Positions 17,793 through 26,871 of a stretch of 64,000 bases of DNA are shown one piece after another. How positions within the stretch are numbered: position 1 is the first letter of the stretch; every line of letters starts with the position of its first letter. Source of the DNA: Methylocaldum marinum. Lineage in GTDB: Bacteria > Pseudomonadota > Gammaproteobacteria > Methylococcales > Methylococcaceae. The position numbers and the translations under genes were made by a program. The stretch spans positions 3,448,395 to 3,512,394 of the forward strand of contig NZ_AP017928.1 in NCBI RefSeq assembly GCF_003584645.1, read 5' to 3'. A model generated the notes under the pieces. It was not told the DNA's origin. It searched no databases and saw nothing but the letters and a program-made list of their open reading frames with translations.

Positions 17793-18638
17793 ATGTCGTT
17801 ACAAATTGTTGCATCGGTCGGCGCGGCAGGCCGGAATCGTCGAGCAGACGTAGAAATCGTTCAGCGTCTGCTTATCCAGAATGGCATGAATCCCGGGCCG
17901 GTTGATGGGATTTGCGGGCTACGCACTACGCGCGCCATCCTCGATTTTCAGGCAGGCTTCCTCGCCCGCCCCGACGGGCGTGTTGATCCAAATGGAACGA
18001 CCTGGCGGCATCTCGCAGGTACGGCGCGGCCCGGCACATCCACACAACGTCCGGCGCAACCGGCCGCGGCGCCCGCATCTTCAATCACTCCGGCTCAAAA
18101 CCTGATCGCGAGAGTGCCGAGACCTTTGCGTGAATCGATCAATCATGGCTTGACCCCTGTGTCGCCGTCCTACATGGTCCAACAACTCGGGCAGCCGCGA
18201 GAGTCGTATTCTTCATCTTGCCAGCCGATGACGAATCCTACTTTGCGCCGTCACGTGGTCACGCAATCGGTCGGACGATTCAACGTAACCGGGCTTCGTC
18301 CCGCCGTCGAAAGCCTGCGTACCGCGCTTGCCCATGTGCAGCGTGAGCAGCCGGCCGTTTATGCCGCGCTCGGTACGGCAGGCATGCTCTGTTGCCGCCT
18401 CGTGCGCGGGTCGGCTACCGCCGTCTCCAACCACTCGTGGGGCACGGCCATCGACTTCACTTTGAATGGCGTACTCGACCGGCGTGGCGATGGTCAGGTG
18501 CAAGTCGGGCTAACGCTGATAGCTTCCATCATGAACCAATATGGCTGGTATTGGGGAGCCGCATTTCGCACTGAAGATGCTATGCATTTTGAAGCAAGCC
18601 GATCGCTTATTGCTCAATGGGCTACCCAACTTCGCTAG
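17793..18638 (+). CDS. Peptidoglycan-binding domain plus M15 (VanY-type) peptidase
   Basis: A 281-residue protein. The N-terminus (about 5-75) is a peptidoglycan-binding_1 repeat: VEIVQRLLIQNGMNPGPVDGICG and TRAILDFQ. After a Pro/Ala-rich linker comes an M15 zinc peptidase, with the first metal motif SNHSWGTAIDF and the last AMHFE. It would cleave peptide stems of cell-wall peptidoglycan. No signal peptide is seen, which suits a phage-type or specially exported endolysin. It directly follows the IS right end, and GGGGGAC upstream may be its ribosome-binding site. Confidence 0.8.
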   Translation: MSLQIVASVGAAGRNRRADVEIVQRLLIQNGMNPGPVDGICGLRTTRAILDFQAGFLARPDGRVDPNGTTWRHLAGTARPGTSTQRPAQPAAAPASSITPAQNLIARVPRPLRESINHGLTPVSPSYMVQQLGQPRESYSSSCQPMTNPTLRRHVVTQSVGRFNVTGLRPAVESLRTALAHVQREQPAVYAALGTAGMLCCRLVRGSATAVSNHSWGTAIDFTLNGVLDRRGDGQVQVGLTLIASIMNQYGWYWGAAFRTEDAMHFEASRSLIAQWATQLR

Positions 18639-18649
18639 GGCATGGGCTT

Positions 18650-19099
18650 ATGAAACTATCGACCTTCTCGACAGCGGGAATTCTGCTCTTCAGCCTCGCT
18701 ATTCAAGCGGCGGCGTCCGGCAGATGTGTCTTCAACGTCCCCTATGGCTGGGATCATAATTCCACGCGATGGGACGGGGAATGCCGCGAGGGATATGCCG
18801 ATGGGCTCGGCGTCTTGAAGGAATTCCGCGACGGGACGGCCAAGCGTTTCTTCTTTGGCCGTATGAAGGATGGTAATTTGGATTTCGGCGTGATCGACCA
18901 ACCCGAAGGCTACATGGCAGGGCGATTCGCCCAAGGGCATCTTGAACCTTCCGAGGATCGCCAAAACTTCATCAGCGCCTTTGATGAAGCGGAAAAAGCG
19001 GCCACCCGGGCGGCAACCCGTTTCAGAGAAGCCGGAAACGCAGCTTCTGCGAGATTCTACGAGACGAAAGCCAAGGAACTGCGCGAGCAGATGGATTAA
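18650..19099 (+). CDS. Small exported protein with a MORN-like stretch
   Basis: A 149-residue product from ATG 18650, preferred over 18617 because it gives a clean signal peptide (MKLSTFSTAGILLFSLAIQAAASG). The mature N-terminus has WDGECREGYADGLGVLKEFRDG, resembling a MORN repeat. The C-terminal third is helical and charged (FDEAEKAATRAATRFREAGNAASARFYETKAKELRE). It follows the peptidase by 11 bases and may be co-transcribed. Function unknown. Confidence 0.6.
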   Translation: MKLSTFSTAGILLFSLAIQAAASGRCVFNVPYGWDHNSTRWDGECREGYADGLGVLKEFRDGTAKRFFFGRMKDGNLDFGVIDQPEGYMAGRFAQGHLEPSEDRQNFISAFDEAEKAATRAATRFREAGNAASARFYETKAKELREQMD

Positions 19100-19200
19100 C
19101 GCGTTTTCCGGTCTTGTGTAGCGTTCAGTTCCACAGAAGCTGAGATCCGGACGGTAGGGCCGGGACAAGTCCAAATCGCTTTCGATAAGGCATTCGATTT

Positions 19201-19271
19201 GTAGGGTGGGTTAGGTGCGCCCGCCCGAACCTTTCGAAGCTCGGCGGTTCCGGCGCGCACCCTAACCCACC
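19201..19271. repeat. Dispersed repeat, family B, copy 1
   Basis: GTAGGGTGGGTTAGG at the left and CCTAACCCACC at the right form an inverted repeat about 70 bases long. Related words occur at 33701-33737 and 46150-46330. The surrounding interval 19100-19364 has no recognised gene. Confidence 0.75.
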
Positions 19272-19364
19272 GTGCGGAGATTGGGAACGAGAGAAGAGAA
19301 TGCACGCCTCCGCAAATACCAATTGAGTATCGCCTTGAACAAAAGCCGGTTGCATATATTTTAT

Positions 19365-19392
19365 ATTTCTATAATATTTGAACTATAGAAAT
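19365..19392 (+). promoter_or_regulatory. Probable ArsR operator overlapping the arsR start
   Basis: ATTTCTATA-N10-TATAGAAAT is a perfect 9-base inverted repeat in a very AT-rich stretch. The right arm covers the first codons of arsR (ATA GAA ATT). ArsR proteins bind such dyads at their own promoters and release them on binding As(III). Confidence 0.6.
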
Positions 19393-19714
19393 TAAATCAG
19401 TCGTCACCGCCCTCGCAGCGCTTGCTCAAGAATCCCGCCTGGCCATCTTCCGCCTGCTGGCACAAACCGGGCCGGAAGGCCTGTCCGCCGGAAAAATCGG
19501 CGAAACGCTGGGCATTCCGCCCTCGTCGCTGTCCTTCCACATGAAGGAACTCGCCCATGCCGGTCTCGTTTCCTCCCGGCAGGAAAGCCGTTACGTCATT
19601 TATTCGGCCAACTTCCGGACCATGAACGAGCTGCTCGGTTTTCTGACCGAAAACTGCTGCGGGGGCAAACCCTGCACACCTACCGACCTTCCCGAACAGG
19701 AGCATTCGTCATGA
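19385..19714 (+). CDS. arsR: ArsR-family arsenic-responsive repressor with non-ATG start
   Basis: Translation gives a 109-residue ArsR: EIKSVVTALAALAQESRLAIFRLL, a winged helix with IPPSSLSFHMKELAHAGLVSSRQESRYVIYSAN, and a C-terminal ENCCGGKPC cysteine cluster that could bind As(III). No ATG, GTG or TTG exists in frame at the proper position. The codon matching the family's initiator Met is ATA 19385, and the in-frame stop TGA lies just upstream. Start by ATA, ATT or a mutated ATG is possible. No Shine-Dalgarno is seen, so a leaderless mRNA is conceivable. The stop overlaps arsI (ATGA). Confidence 0.75.
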   Translation: MEIKSVVTALAALAQESRLAIFRLLAQTGPEGLSAGKIGETLGIPPSSLSFHMKELAHAGLVSSRQESRYVIYSANFRTMNELLGFLTENCCGGKPCTPTDLPEQEHSS

Positions 19715-20139
19715 AAAGATTCCATGTCCATATCGCCGTCGACGATCTCGAAAAGAACATCCGCTTTTACAGCGCCTTGTTCCAAACCGAGCCCAGCGTC
19801 CGGAAAGACGATTATGCCAAGTGGATGCTGGACGATCCCCGCATCAACTTCGCCATTTCCGCGCGGGGAAGCCGGCTCGGCCTGGATCACCTGGGGCTCC
19901 AGGTCGAATCCGGCGAGGAACTGGAAGCGGTCAACCGCGGCCTGAGCGACGCCGCCCTGCCGGTCGAGGCGCAAAAACAGGCCGCTTGCTGCTACGCCCA
20001 GTCCGACAAATACTGGACGGTCGATCCCCAAGGCATCGCCTGGGAGGCCTTTCACTCGTTGAGCAGCATCCCCACGTTCGGCAAGGACACGGCCATACAG
20101 ATCAAAGCCGCCTCGAGCTGCTGCAGCCCTTCGAAATAA
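19711..20139 (+). CDS. arsI: ArsI/CadI-family VOC dioxygenase (C-As lyase type)
   Basis: A 142-residue vicinal-oxygen-chelate protein. Candidate metal ligands are His5 or His7, His60 (LGLDHLGLQ) and Glu112 (AWEAFHS), with the vicinal pair Cys93-Cys94 (AACCYAQ) that in ArsI holds the organoarsenical. ArsI splits the C-As bond of trivalent methylated and aromatic arsenicals using Fe(II) and O2. CadI-type cadmium-induced relatives are similar. It overlaps arsR by four bases and is followed by arsC, supporting an arsenic role. Confidence 0.8.
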   Translation: MKRFHVHIAVDDLEKNIRFYSALFQTEPSVRKDDYAKWMLDDPRINFAISARGSRLGLDHLGLQVESGEELEAVNRGLSDAALPVEAQKQAACCYAQSDKYWTVDPQGIAWEAFHSLSSIPTFGKDTAIQIKAASSCCSPSK

Positions 20140-20150
20140 GGAATCCATCC

Positions 20151-20642
20151 GTGAACCCGCCTCCGCTGAACGTTCTCGTACTCTGCACCGGCAATTCCTG
20201 CCGCAGCATCCTGGGTGAGGCCCTGATCAACCACTTAGGGCAGGGCCGGCTCCGCGCCTTCAGCGCCGGCAGCCATCCGACCGGCCGGGTCAACCCGAAC
20301 GCCGTGGCGACGCTGGCGCGCCATGGCCTGCCGACCGAAGGCTATGCCAGCAAATCCTGGGACGCGCTTGAGGGTACGCCGATCGACATCTTCATCACGG
20401 TGTGCGATTCGGCCGCCGGGGAAGCTTGTCCGGTTTACCTGGGACCGGCCGTTCGCGGACACTGGGGCTTGCCGGACCCGGCCCAAGTCACCGGCAGTCC
20501 CGAGACCATCGAAGCCGCTTTCGAAGCGACTTACACGGCGCTCGAAAAGCGCATCCGCCGGCTGCTGGCGCTGCCGGTGGAAACGATGTCCCGGCCGGAA
20601 CTGGCCGAGGCGCTGAATCGGATCGGCACGGAACCTCTTTAA
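20151..20642 (+). CDS. arsC: Arsenate reductase, thioredoxin-coupled LMW-PTP family
   Basis: A 163-residue ArsC from GTG 20151. The phosphatase-type loop Cys12-X5-Arg18 is LCTGNSCRS. Redox cysteines Cys85 and Cys93 lie in TVCDSAAGEACPVY, and the general-acid Asp lies in GLPDPA. It reduces arsenate to arsenite, which Acr3 then exports. AAGGA lies just upstream of GTG. An open frame extends upstream but overlaps arsI out of frame and is not used. Confidence 0.92.
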   Translation: MNPPPLNVLVLCTGNSCRSILGEALINHLGQGRLRAFSAGSHPTGRVNPNAVATLARHGLPTEGYASKSWDALEGTPIDIFITVCDSAAGEACPVYLGPAVRGHWGLPDPAQVTGSPETIEAAFEATYTALEKRIRRLLALPVETMSRPELAEALNRIGTEPL

Positions 20643-20690
20643 GGAAGCTCTGAATAAGCCCTCTCCCTCTGGGAGAGGGTTGGGTGAGGG
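20642..20690. repeat. Repeat between arsC and acr3
   Basis: It begins GGAAGCTCTGAATAAG, the same end as the element at 7822, and continues into the dyad CCCTCTCCC-TCT-GGGAGAGGG (20659-20679), the inner dyad of the element at 12835. It may act as an mRNA hairpin between the two genes. Confidence 0.65.
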
Positions 20691-20813
20691 CCTGTTGGAT
20701 CAATCAGCGAGAGATGATGGGCACGGCCTGTCGGCCTTTGCCCATCCTACGAAATTGAAGTCGTATCCCAAGCGTCGGAATCCGGTTGATAAGGATCAAG
20801 TGAAACTACCGCC

Positions 20814-21977
20814 ATGAACAAACAGAAATCGCGGAATAAACCCCGAAGCGCCCACCCCTCCGATCGCGGGCCGGGCGAAAAATCCAAGGGCATGAGCCTG
20901 TTCGAGCGCTATCTGACGGTCTGGGTATTCCTCTGCATCGTCGCCGGCATCGGTCTCGGGCACCTTTTCCCCGAAGCGTTTCAGACGGTGGGAAGGTTGG
21001 AGGTTGCACAGATCAACCTGCCGGTTGCGGTGCTGATCTGGCTGATGATTATCCCGATGCTGATCAAGGTGGACCTCAAGGCGCTGAAAGGCGTAGCGCA
21101 GCACTGGCGCGGAGTGGGCGTCACCCTGTTCGTCAACTGGGGCGTGAAACCGTTTTCCATGGCGCTCCTGGGCTGGCTTTTCATTGGCCAGTTGTTCCGG
21201 CCCTGGCTGCCGGCCGATCAGATCGATGCCTACATCGCCGGGCTGATCCTCCTGGCCGCCGCGCCGTGCACGGCCATGGTGTTCGTCTGGAGTCATTTGT
21301 CCCGCGGCGAGCCGCATTACACCCTGACCCAGGTGGCGCTCAACGACGTCATCATGATCTTCGCCTTCGCGCCCATCGTCGGCTTGCTGCTGGGACTGTC
21401 GGCCATCACCGTGCCCTGGGACACTTTGCTCCTTTCGGTGATGCTGTATATCGTCGTGCCCCTGATCCTGGCCAATATCCTGCGCATGGCGGTTCTGCGC
21501 CAGAGGGACGGATACGCCCGTCTGGACCGGCTGCTGAAACCGCTGCAGCCCATCTCGCTGACCGCCCTCCTGGCCACCCTGGTGCTGCTGTTCGGTTTCC
21601 AGGGCGAGCAAATCCTGACTCAGCCGATGGTGATCCTGCTCCTGGCCGTGCCCATCCTGATCCAGGTGTTTTTCAACTCGGGACTGGCTTATCTCCTGAA
21701 CCGCGCCGTGCGCTCCCCCCATTGCGTGGCGGGTCCCTCGGCGCTGATCGGCGCCAGCAACTTCTTCGAGCTGGCCGTGGCGACCGCCATCGCCCTGTTC
21801 GGCTTCGAGTCCGGCGCGGCCCTGGCGACCGTGGTGGGCGTCCTGATCGAAGTGCCGGTGATGCTGCTCGCGGTCGGCGTGGTCAACCGCAGCCGCGCCT
21901 GGTACGAGCGCCGCACGGGCGTGCCGAGCTACGAAGAATGCTGTCCGGCGAGCGCTCATCTTAACGCCGGGCGCTGA
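20814..21977 (+). CDS. acr3: Acr3-type arsenite efflux permease
   Basis: Up to 387 residues with ten hydrophobic segments. Acr3 stretches include SLFERYLTVWVFLCIVAGIGLG, AAAPCTAMVFVWSHLSRG (with the essential Cys), TLTQVALNDVIMIFAFAPIV and GASNFFELAVATAIALFG. It expels As(III) across the inner membrane. ATG 20892 gives the usual short N-terminus; ATG 20814 adds 26 polar residues with no strong ribosome site. It is the last certain gene of the ars cluster. Confidence 0.93.
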   Translation: MNKQKSRNKPRSAHPSDRGPGEKSKGMSLFERYLTVWVFLCIVAGIGLGHLFPEAFQTVGRLEVAQINLPVAVLIWLMIIPMLIKVDLKALKGVAQHWRGVGVTLFVNWGVKPFSMALLGWLFIGQLFRPWLPADQIDAYIAGLILLAAAPCTAMVFVWSHLSRGEPHYTLTQVALNDVIMIFAFAPIVGLLLGLSAITVPWDTLLLSVMLYIVVPLILANILRMAVLRQRDGYARLDRLLKPLQPISLTALLATLVLLFGFQGEQILTQPMVILLLAVPILIQVFFNSGLAYLLNRAVRSPHCVAGPSALIGASNFFELAVATAIALFGFESGAALATVVGVLIEVPVMLLAVGVVNRSRAWYERRTGVPSYEECCPASAHLNAGR

Positions 21978-22023
21978 TACCCGGCCTTTTATTTTGTTCA
22001 ACGCCTTGAAAGGAGAACGTGTC

Positions 22024-22560
22024 ATGCAGAACTGCAATCAACGCCTCCGGGCCTTGGCCGGAATTGTCCTCGCCCTCGGGCTGCCCGCGACGGCGCCGGC
22101 ACAGACGGCGAGTCCGGAACGGATCGAGGAAGTCGCCAAACGCGGGGCCGAAGTCATGCCTTTCGACCTCAAGCAAACCCAGCACATTTTCACCAAGACC
22201 GAAACGGGCGGAGTGCAGCAGGTCGTGGTTCGGGACCCCGCCGATGCCGGACAGATCGAACTCATCCGGCAGCACCTCACCAAGATTTCCCAGGACTTCG
22301 CCCGCGGCGATTTTTCCGACCCGGCGCGCATCCACGGCGAGGACATGCCGGGCCTCGCCGAGTTGAGGAGCGCCCCGTCCGGAAAATTCGGGGTGGAATA
22401 CCGCGAGCTGCCGAACGGCGCCGAGATCGCTTATTCGTCCGAAGATCCGGCCCTGATCGCCGCCGTTCACCGCTGGTTCGACGCCCAGATCACCGAACAC
22501 GGCCACGATGCCGTGCCGGGACATCCGCACGGCGCAATGCACCGCATGCACAAGAACTAG
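22024..22560 (+). CDS. Exported protein of unknown function
   Basis: A 178-residue product from ATG 22024 after AAAGGAGA. The signal peptide is RALAGIVLALGLPATAPAQT. The mature part includes EVMPFDLKQTQHIFTKTETGGVQQVVVRD and a C-terminal His-rich tail (HGHDAVPGHPHGAMHRMH) that could bind metal. It lies 47 bases after acr3 on the same strand, so it may be in the ars operon. I do not recognise a characterised family. Confidence 0.7.
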   Translation: MQNCNQRLRALAGIVLALGLPATAPAQTASPERIEEVAKRGAEVMPFDLKQTQHIFTKTETGGVQQVVVRDPADAGQIELIRQHLTKISQDFARGDFSDPARIHGEDMPGLAELRSAPSGKFGVEYRELPNGAEIAYSSEDPALIAAVHRWFDAQITEHGHDAVPGHPHGAMHRMHKN

Positions 22561-22821
22561 CCTGGATCGGTAGGCTGGTTCGGGACCCGAAACCCGGCAT
22601 TTCCGCGTGCTTGCCGGGATTCTTTCGTCATCCGGCCTATCTTGTCCCGCCTGTCACGGAAACCGCCATTGCGCGCAGGTTTGGTTTCCAAGGCCATCCC
22701 CCTTGCGCCGGGTAACGCCGCGCTTTGCCCGGCACGAAAAATCCTTATCCGGACTCGTGGTCAGATTCGCTCATTCGGCTGTCTAATGGACTGTTAACGT
22801 CACCCTAATCGAGGATGCATC

Positions 22822-23241
22822 ATGAGCCATCAGGATCCAGGCAATCAGTCGCGGGATTTCTCGCAAATGACGGAATTCGGTATCTTTTATCCGCTCGGCT
22901 ATCTCGTGGTCGCATTACCGAAAGAGGAAGATGCGCGGCAGGTGCAGCGCGATCTCATGACCGGCGGGTACGATGAAGCGGATTGCCAGCTTTTTACGTG
23001 TGAAGAAGTGGTGGCCGCCGCTCGGCGCAATCTCGCGGAGAATACGGGCTTTCTGGCGCGTTTGGGCTGGGCCGACGAGGCTGTGAAAGCCCATCTGGAT
23101 GCGGCCAGGCAAGGCTCGGCGTTCCTGCTGATCTATGCGCCCGGCGATACCGAGACGGCACGCGCGCTAAACGTCATCCGCCGCGTACCGTTCGACTTCG
23201 CGCACCGCTACCACCGCTTCGCGATCGAAGAACTGAAGTGA
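22822..23241 (+). CDS. Hypothetical soluble protein
   Basis: 139 residues, no signal peptide or membrane segment. The fold looks like a mixed alpha/beta unit: GYLVVALPKEEDARQVQRDLMTGGYDEADCQLFTCEEV, then SAFLLIYAPGDTETARALNVIRR. This resembles small stress-type proteins that carry a repeated alpha/beta half, but I cannot name a family with confidence. The 260 bases upstream hold a hairpin-like CCGGCA...TGCCGGG stretch and no gene. Confidence 0.6.
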   Translation: MSHQDPGNQSRDFSQMTEFGIFYPLGYLVVALPKEEDARQVQRDLMTGGYDEADCQLFTCEEVVAAARRNLAENTGFLARLGWADEAVKAHLDAARQGSAFLLIYAPGDTETARALNVIRRVPFDFAHRYHRFAIEELK

Positions 23242-23323
23242 TCGGCCCTTACCCGGAACGGCCTTACCGCGCTTAGTTCCTTCTGCCTATAAGAGTCCAA
23301 TAGAGTCGATGAAGGAGATCATC

Positions 23324-23875
23324 ATGAGCGGATATCAGATTGCAGTCATCGTCGGCAGCCTTCGCAAGGAGTCGTTCAACCGAAAACTGGCCGATGCCGT
23401 TGTCAAGCTGGCACCTCCGGAATTCTCGTTCAGGCAGGTACAAATCGGCGACTTGCCGCTCTACAACCAGGACGACGACGCGGATCCGGCCGAACCGGTC
23501 AAGCGGCTCAAGAACGAGATCAGGGCCGCCCAAGGACTGCTGTTCGTCACACCCGAATACAACCGGTCGATTCCCGGGGTGCTCAAGAACGCCATCGACC
23601 ATGCATCGCGCCCCTATGGCCAAAACGCCTGGGCGGGCAAGCCCGCCGGCGTGTTGGGCGCATCAATCGGCACCATCGGCACGGCCATAGCACAACAGCA
23701 TTTGCGCAATGTTCTCGCCTACCTGGATGTGCCGGCACTGGGGCAACCGGAAGCGTTCATTCAAGTCCGGGAAGGTCTGTTCGATGAAGGCGGAAATATC
23801 GGCGCAGCGAGCAAGGGTTTTCTGCAAGACTGGATGGACCGGTATGTAGCCTGGGTGAAGAAACACGCTGACTGA
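23324..23875 (+). CDS. NADPH-dependent FMN reductase (ChrR-like)
   Basis: A 183-residue flavodoxin-fold reductase from ATG 23324, placed after AAGGAG. The family motif GSLRKESFNRKLA binds the FMN phosphate and TPEYNRSIPGVLKNAIDHASRP is the characteristic flavin loop. Such enzymes reduce FMN, quinones, chromate or azo dyes in the cytoplasm. It is probably monocistronic. Confidence 0.9.
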   Translation: MSGYQIAVIVGSLRKESFNRKLADAVVKLAPPEFSFRQVQIGDLPLYNQDDDADPAEPVKRLKNEIRAAQGLLFVTPEYNRSIPGVLKNAIDHASRPYGQNAWAGKPAGVLGASIGTIGTAIAQQHLRNVLAYLDVPALGQPEAFIQVREGLFDEGGNIGAASKGFLQDWMDRYVAWVKKHAD

Positions 23876-24292
23876 TGCATGAACCCCGTATCGCGAGCAA
23901 AACACGCTTGCGATCTTCGTTGTGGGCGACGGAGAACGTCCCCGCCGGGCATCGGCCGCATCGGCAATAGTCCGAGAGCCTCCGAACGAACCCTGGCCTG
24001 CGACGACGGGACGTTCTCTGACGCGAAATTCCTTCCAGCCGATGGCCTAGACGGTGAAGGGGGAGAACCCGTGGCCGCGCGGCGCAGGGCACGGCGAAAC
24101 CTTCCCTGATCGTCGGACAGGCTGCCGCACCTGAAACGGCGCGCGCCCCAGCCGCCGAAGCGACGGCTTCATCGCTGCCGTTCCGGCCCGGGCGGTGTGC
24201 TCTCCATGCTGCGAACGCTACAATGAGCGCTGCACCTCGGGCTTTCCCTCGTGAATGCCATGGCAACTTCTGATTCGCCCCGGAGATTTTTC
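23876..24292. other. Non-coding interval with an inverted repeat
   Basis: No gene is convincing here on either strand. GGAGAACGTCCC (about 23930) and GGGACGTTCTC (about 24008) form an inverted repeat with an 70-base loop. GGAG precedes the next start at 24293. Confidence 0.4.
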
Positions 24293-25978
24293 ATGAACAC
24301 CCCGAATAGACGCATCCTCATCATCGGCGGCGTGGCCGGCGGCGCCACCTGCGCGGCGCGGGCGCGCCGGCTCTGCGAGACCTGCGAGATTCTCGTGTTC
24401 GAGCGCGGACCGCATGTGTCTTTCGCGAATTGCGGCCTGCCCTATTTCGTGGGCGACGTGATCGAGTCGGAAACCAAGCTGCTGGTGGCCAGTCCCGACG
24501 TTTTCACGCACCGTTTCAACATCGGCGTACACACCGAAACCGAGGTCACCCGCATCGATAGGCACGCCCGGACGATCGAGATGCGCGATCTCAAAACCGG
24601 CGCAATGCGACAAGAGCCTTATGATGCGCTGGTCCTCGCGACCGGCGCCAAACCCGTACGTCCGCCTTTGCCCGGAATCGACCTGCCCGGCATTCACGTG
24701 CTGCGTACCATTCCCGACAGCCGGAAGATCAAGGCAGCGGCGGCCAATGCCTCGCGCGCGCTGCTCGTGGGCGGCGGATTCATAGGCCTCGAAATGGCCG
24801 AGAATCTGGTCGGCCTGGGGCTCGAGGTCACATTGCTGGAACTGGCCGATCAGGTGTTGCCGCCGCTGGATCCCGAAATGGCGGCCTATGCCGCCGAACG
24901 GCTGAAATCCCGCGGCGTCAGCCTGAGGCTGGGCGAAGGCGTCGCGGCATTCGAAAGACACCCGGAACGCGGCTTGAACGTGCTGACATCCAAGGGCGAA
25001 ACGATTGCCGCCGATCTGGTCATCCTCGGCATCGGCGTGCGCCCGGAATCGGCACTCGCGGCCGACGCCGGCCTGGAACTGGGCGCCCTCGGCGGCATTC
25101 GCGTCGATGAATACATGCGCACCAGCGATCCCGCCATCTGGGCCGTGGGCGACGTGGTCGAAGTGAAAAATCGCGTCACCGGGGAATGGCAGCTCGTTCC
25201 CTTGGCAGGCCCCGCCAACCGCCAGGGGCGTGTCGCGGCCACCGCCATTCTGCATCATTTCTCGTACGGCGACGACGGTACGCCGCCTCCCCTGAAATTC
25301 GAGGGCGTGCTCGGAACCGCCGTGTGTGAAGTGTTCGGTCTCACCATCGCGTGTACCGGCGCCAACGAAAAACAGCTTCGGCGGGCCGGGATGAATTACC
25401 AAGAAATCTTTCTGCATCCCGGCCACCATGTGAGCTATTTCCCGGGCGCCAAGCCGATCCACATGAAACTGCTGTTCTCCGAGACCGACGGCCGGATTCT
25501 CGGCGCCCAGGCCGTGGGCGAACTCGACGTGGCGCGGCGCATCGATGTCATCGCCACGGCCATGATGCAGGGAGCTTCGGTGTTCGACCTGGAGGACCTG
25601 GAGCTTTGCTACGCCCCCCAGTTCGGCGCCGCCAAGGACCCCGTCAACCTCGCCGGCATGATCGCCGCCAACCATCTGCGCAGGGATTTGCCCCTGGCGG
25701 ATTGGGAAGAACTCGCGACCACCCCTGCCCTGCTGGTGGACGTTCGAAGCGAAACCGAGTTTGCCGGCGGCCACATCCCGAACGCACGAAACCTGCCTCT
25801 CGAAACCCTGCGCGATCGCCTTCACGAGCTTCCACAGGACCGCGAAATCTGGCTGATCTGCGGCGTCGGACAACGAGCTTATTACGCATTCCGGCTGTTG
25901 ATGCAGAACGGCCTTCAGGTCAAGGTGCTTTCGGGCGGCATGCAGACTTATCAGGCACGGATGCACGCGGGCGGCTGA
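24293..25978 (+). CDS. CoA-disulfide reductase-like flavoprotein fused to rhodanese
   Basis: A 561-residue fusion. An FAD/NAD(P)-linked oxidoreductase occupies about 1-445: FAD motif IIGGVAGGATCAARARR, active-site Cys in SFANCGLPYFVGD, NAD motif LLVGGGFIGLEMAE and FAD contact IWAVGDVVEV. A rhodanese domain (about 465-560) carries the catalytic Cys in WLICGVGQRAYYA. Known fusions reduce CoA disulfides or persulfides with NAD(P)H. ATG 24293 follows GGAGA; ATG 24251 would add 14 residues. Confidence 0.9.
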   Translation: MNTPNRRILIIGGVAGGATCAARARRLCETCEILVFERGPHVSFANCGLPYFVGDVIESETKLLVASPDVFTHRFNIGVHTETEVTRIDRHARTIEMRDLKTGAMRQEPYDALVLATGAKPVRPPLPGIDLPGIHVLRTIPDSRKIKAAAANASRALLVGGGFIGLEMAENLVGLGLEVTLLELADQVLPPLDPEMAAYAAERLKSRGVSLRLGEGVAAFERHPERGLNVLTSKGETIAADLVILGIGVRPESALAADAGLELGALGGIRVDEYMRTSDPAIWAVGDVVEVKNRVTGEWQLVPLAGPANRQGRVAATAILHHFSYGDDGTPPPLKFEGVLGTAVCEVFGLTIACTGANEKQLRRAGMNYQEIFLHPGHHVSYFPGAKPIHMKLLFSETDGRILGAQAVGELDVARRIDVIATAMMQGASVFDLEDLELCYAPQFGAAKDPVNLAGMIAANHLRRDLPLADWEELATTPALLVDVRSETEFAGGHIPNARNLPLETLRDRLHELPQDREIWLICGVGQRAYYAFRLLMQNGLQVKVLSGGMQTYQARMHAGG

Positions 25979-26139
25979 ATCGACGGAAATGATGGCTGCC
26001 GATCGCGGGCTAAAGGCCGCTCCCACAAACCGTAAACCAATCCGACAGCCGCTCTAGAGCCTCATTGACGGGGAACCCTCCAACTTTCCGATGGCAGAGA
26101 TTTTCAAGTGGGAGCGTTGGTGCCCGCAAACCGACGGCG

Positions 26140-26871
26140 CTATGCAGGCATTGCATCCCAAACCTGACCGCCCAACGAACGGCCGTTCGCTTTCTTCGAT
26201 CGCCTCTGCCCATCGGCACCCCAAGCACCCCATTGCTTGAAGAAGAACGCAACGTTTGCATTCAAGCATTGGCGACGAACGTTATCGACCCACTCGGCGC
26301 GCATCGGCCTAGCACGAGAACCGGATTCGCCACCGACAATGACCCAGTGGATTCCGGTTAAATCCATATGACCTAGATCCTCAAGCAACGGCTCGATGGA
26401 CAAAAATCGAATTGTTGCATTGACGTTGCGTAGCGCGTCGATTCGCGGCAGACCATGGCGCTTGTTCTCCACGGAGACTCCAAGCCATATATTGGGCGGA
26501 ATCTCTCGCCCTGCACAGAATGCGGCCATGCGTTCGGCACGCTTAGTAAGAACCTGGAAGGTGTGCTGCTCGGCCTCCCTCATAATGTCGAAAACACGTG
26601 CGACGTAATCGAACGGCACCTTTTCATGAAACAAATCAGACATTGAATTCACGAAGTAGATCGTCGGCTTACGCCGACCCAAGGGTTCCAAGAGACGCTC
26701 AGGTCTTAAACTGAGGCGGAATCCATTCTCATAGCCCTTTAAGCCCATAGCTTGGAGGCGGAGAGCCATGGACTCGGCATAACAATTCTTACAACCGGGG
26801 GAAACCTTTGTGCAACCGACAGTTGGATTCCATGTCTGCTCGGTCCATTCGATTTTGCTGTTACCACTCAT
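26140..26871 (-). CDS. DUF5131 / phage Gp37-Gp68-like three-cysteine protein
   Basis: A 243-residue protein with the opening SKIEWTEQTWNPTVGCTKVSPGCKNCYAE. The three cysteines (C-x6-C-x2-C) suggest an Fe-S cluster of radical-SAM type. Other family stretches are FVNSMSDLFHE, FQVLTKRAERM, WLGVSVEN and HWVIVGGESG. The function of the family is not established. It overlaps the upstream TcmP gene by four bases (ATGA). The pairing of these two families is recognised in annotation, which gave TcmP its name. Confidence 0.9.
   Translation of the reverse strand: MSGNSKIEWTEQTWNPTVGCTKVSPGCKNCYAESMALRLQAMGLKGYENGFRLSLRPERLLEPLGRRKPTIYFVNSMSDLFHEKVPFDYVARVFDIMREAEQHTFQVLTKRAERMAAFCAGREIPPNIWLGVSVENKRHGLPRIDALRNVNATIRFLSIEPLLEDLGHMDLTGIHWVIVGGESGSRARPMRAEWVDNVRRQCLNANVAFFFKQWGAWGADGQRRSKKANGRSLGGQVWDAMPA

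Noticed and set aside
20796..22037. 413-codon minus-strand frame over acr3
   Set aside because: Composition is dominated by Gln, His and Asp runs produced by reading Acr3 backwards; no motif.
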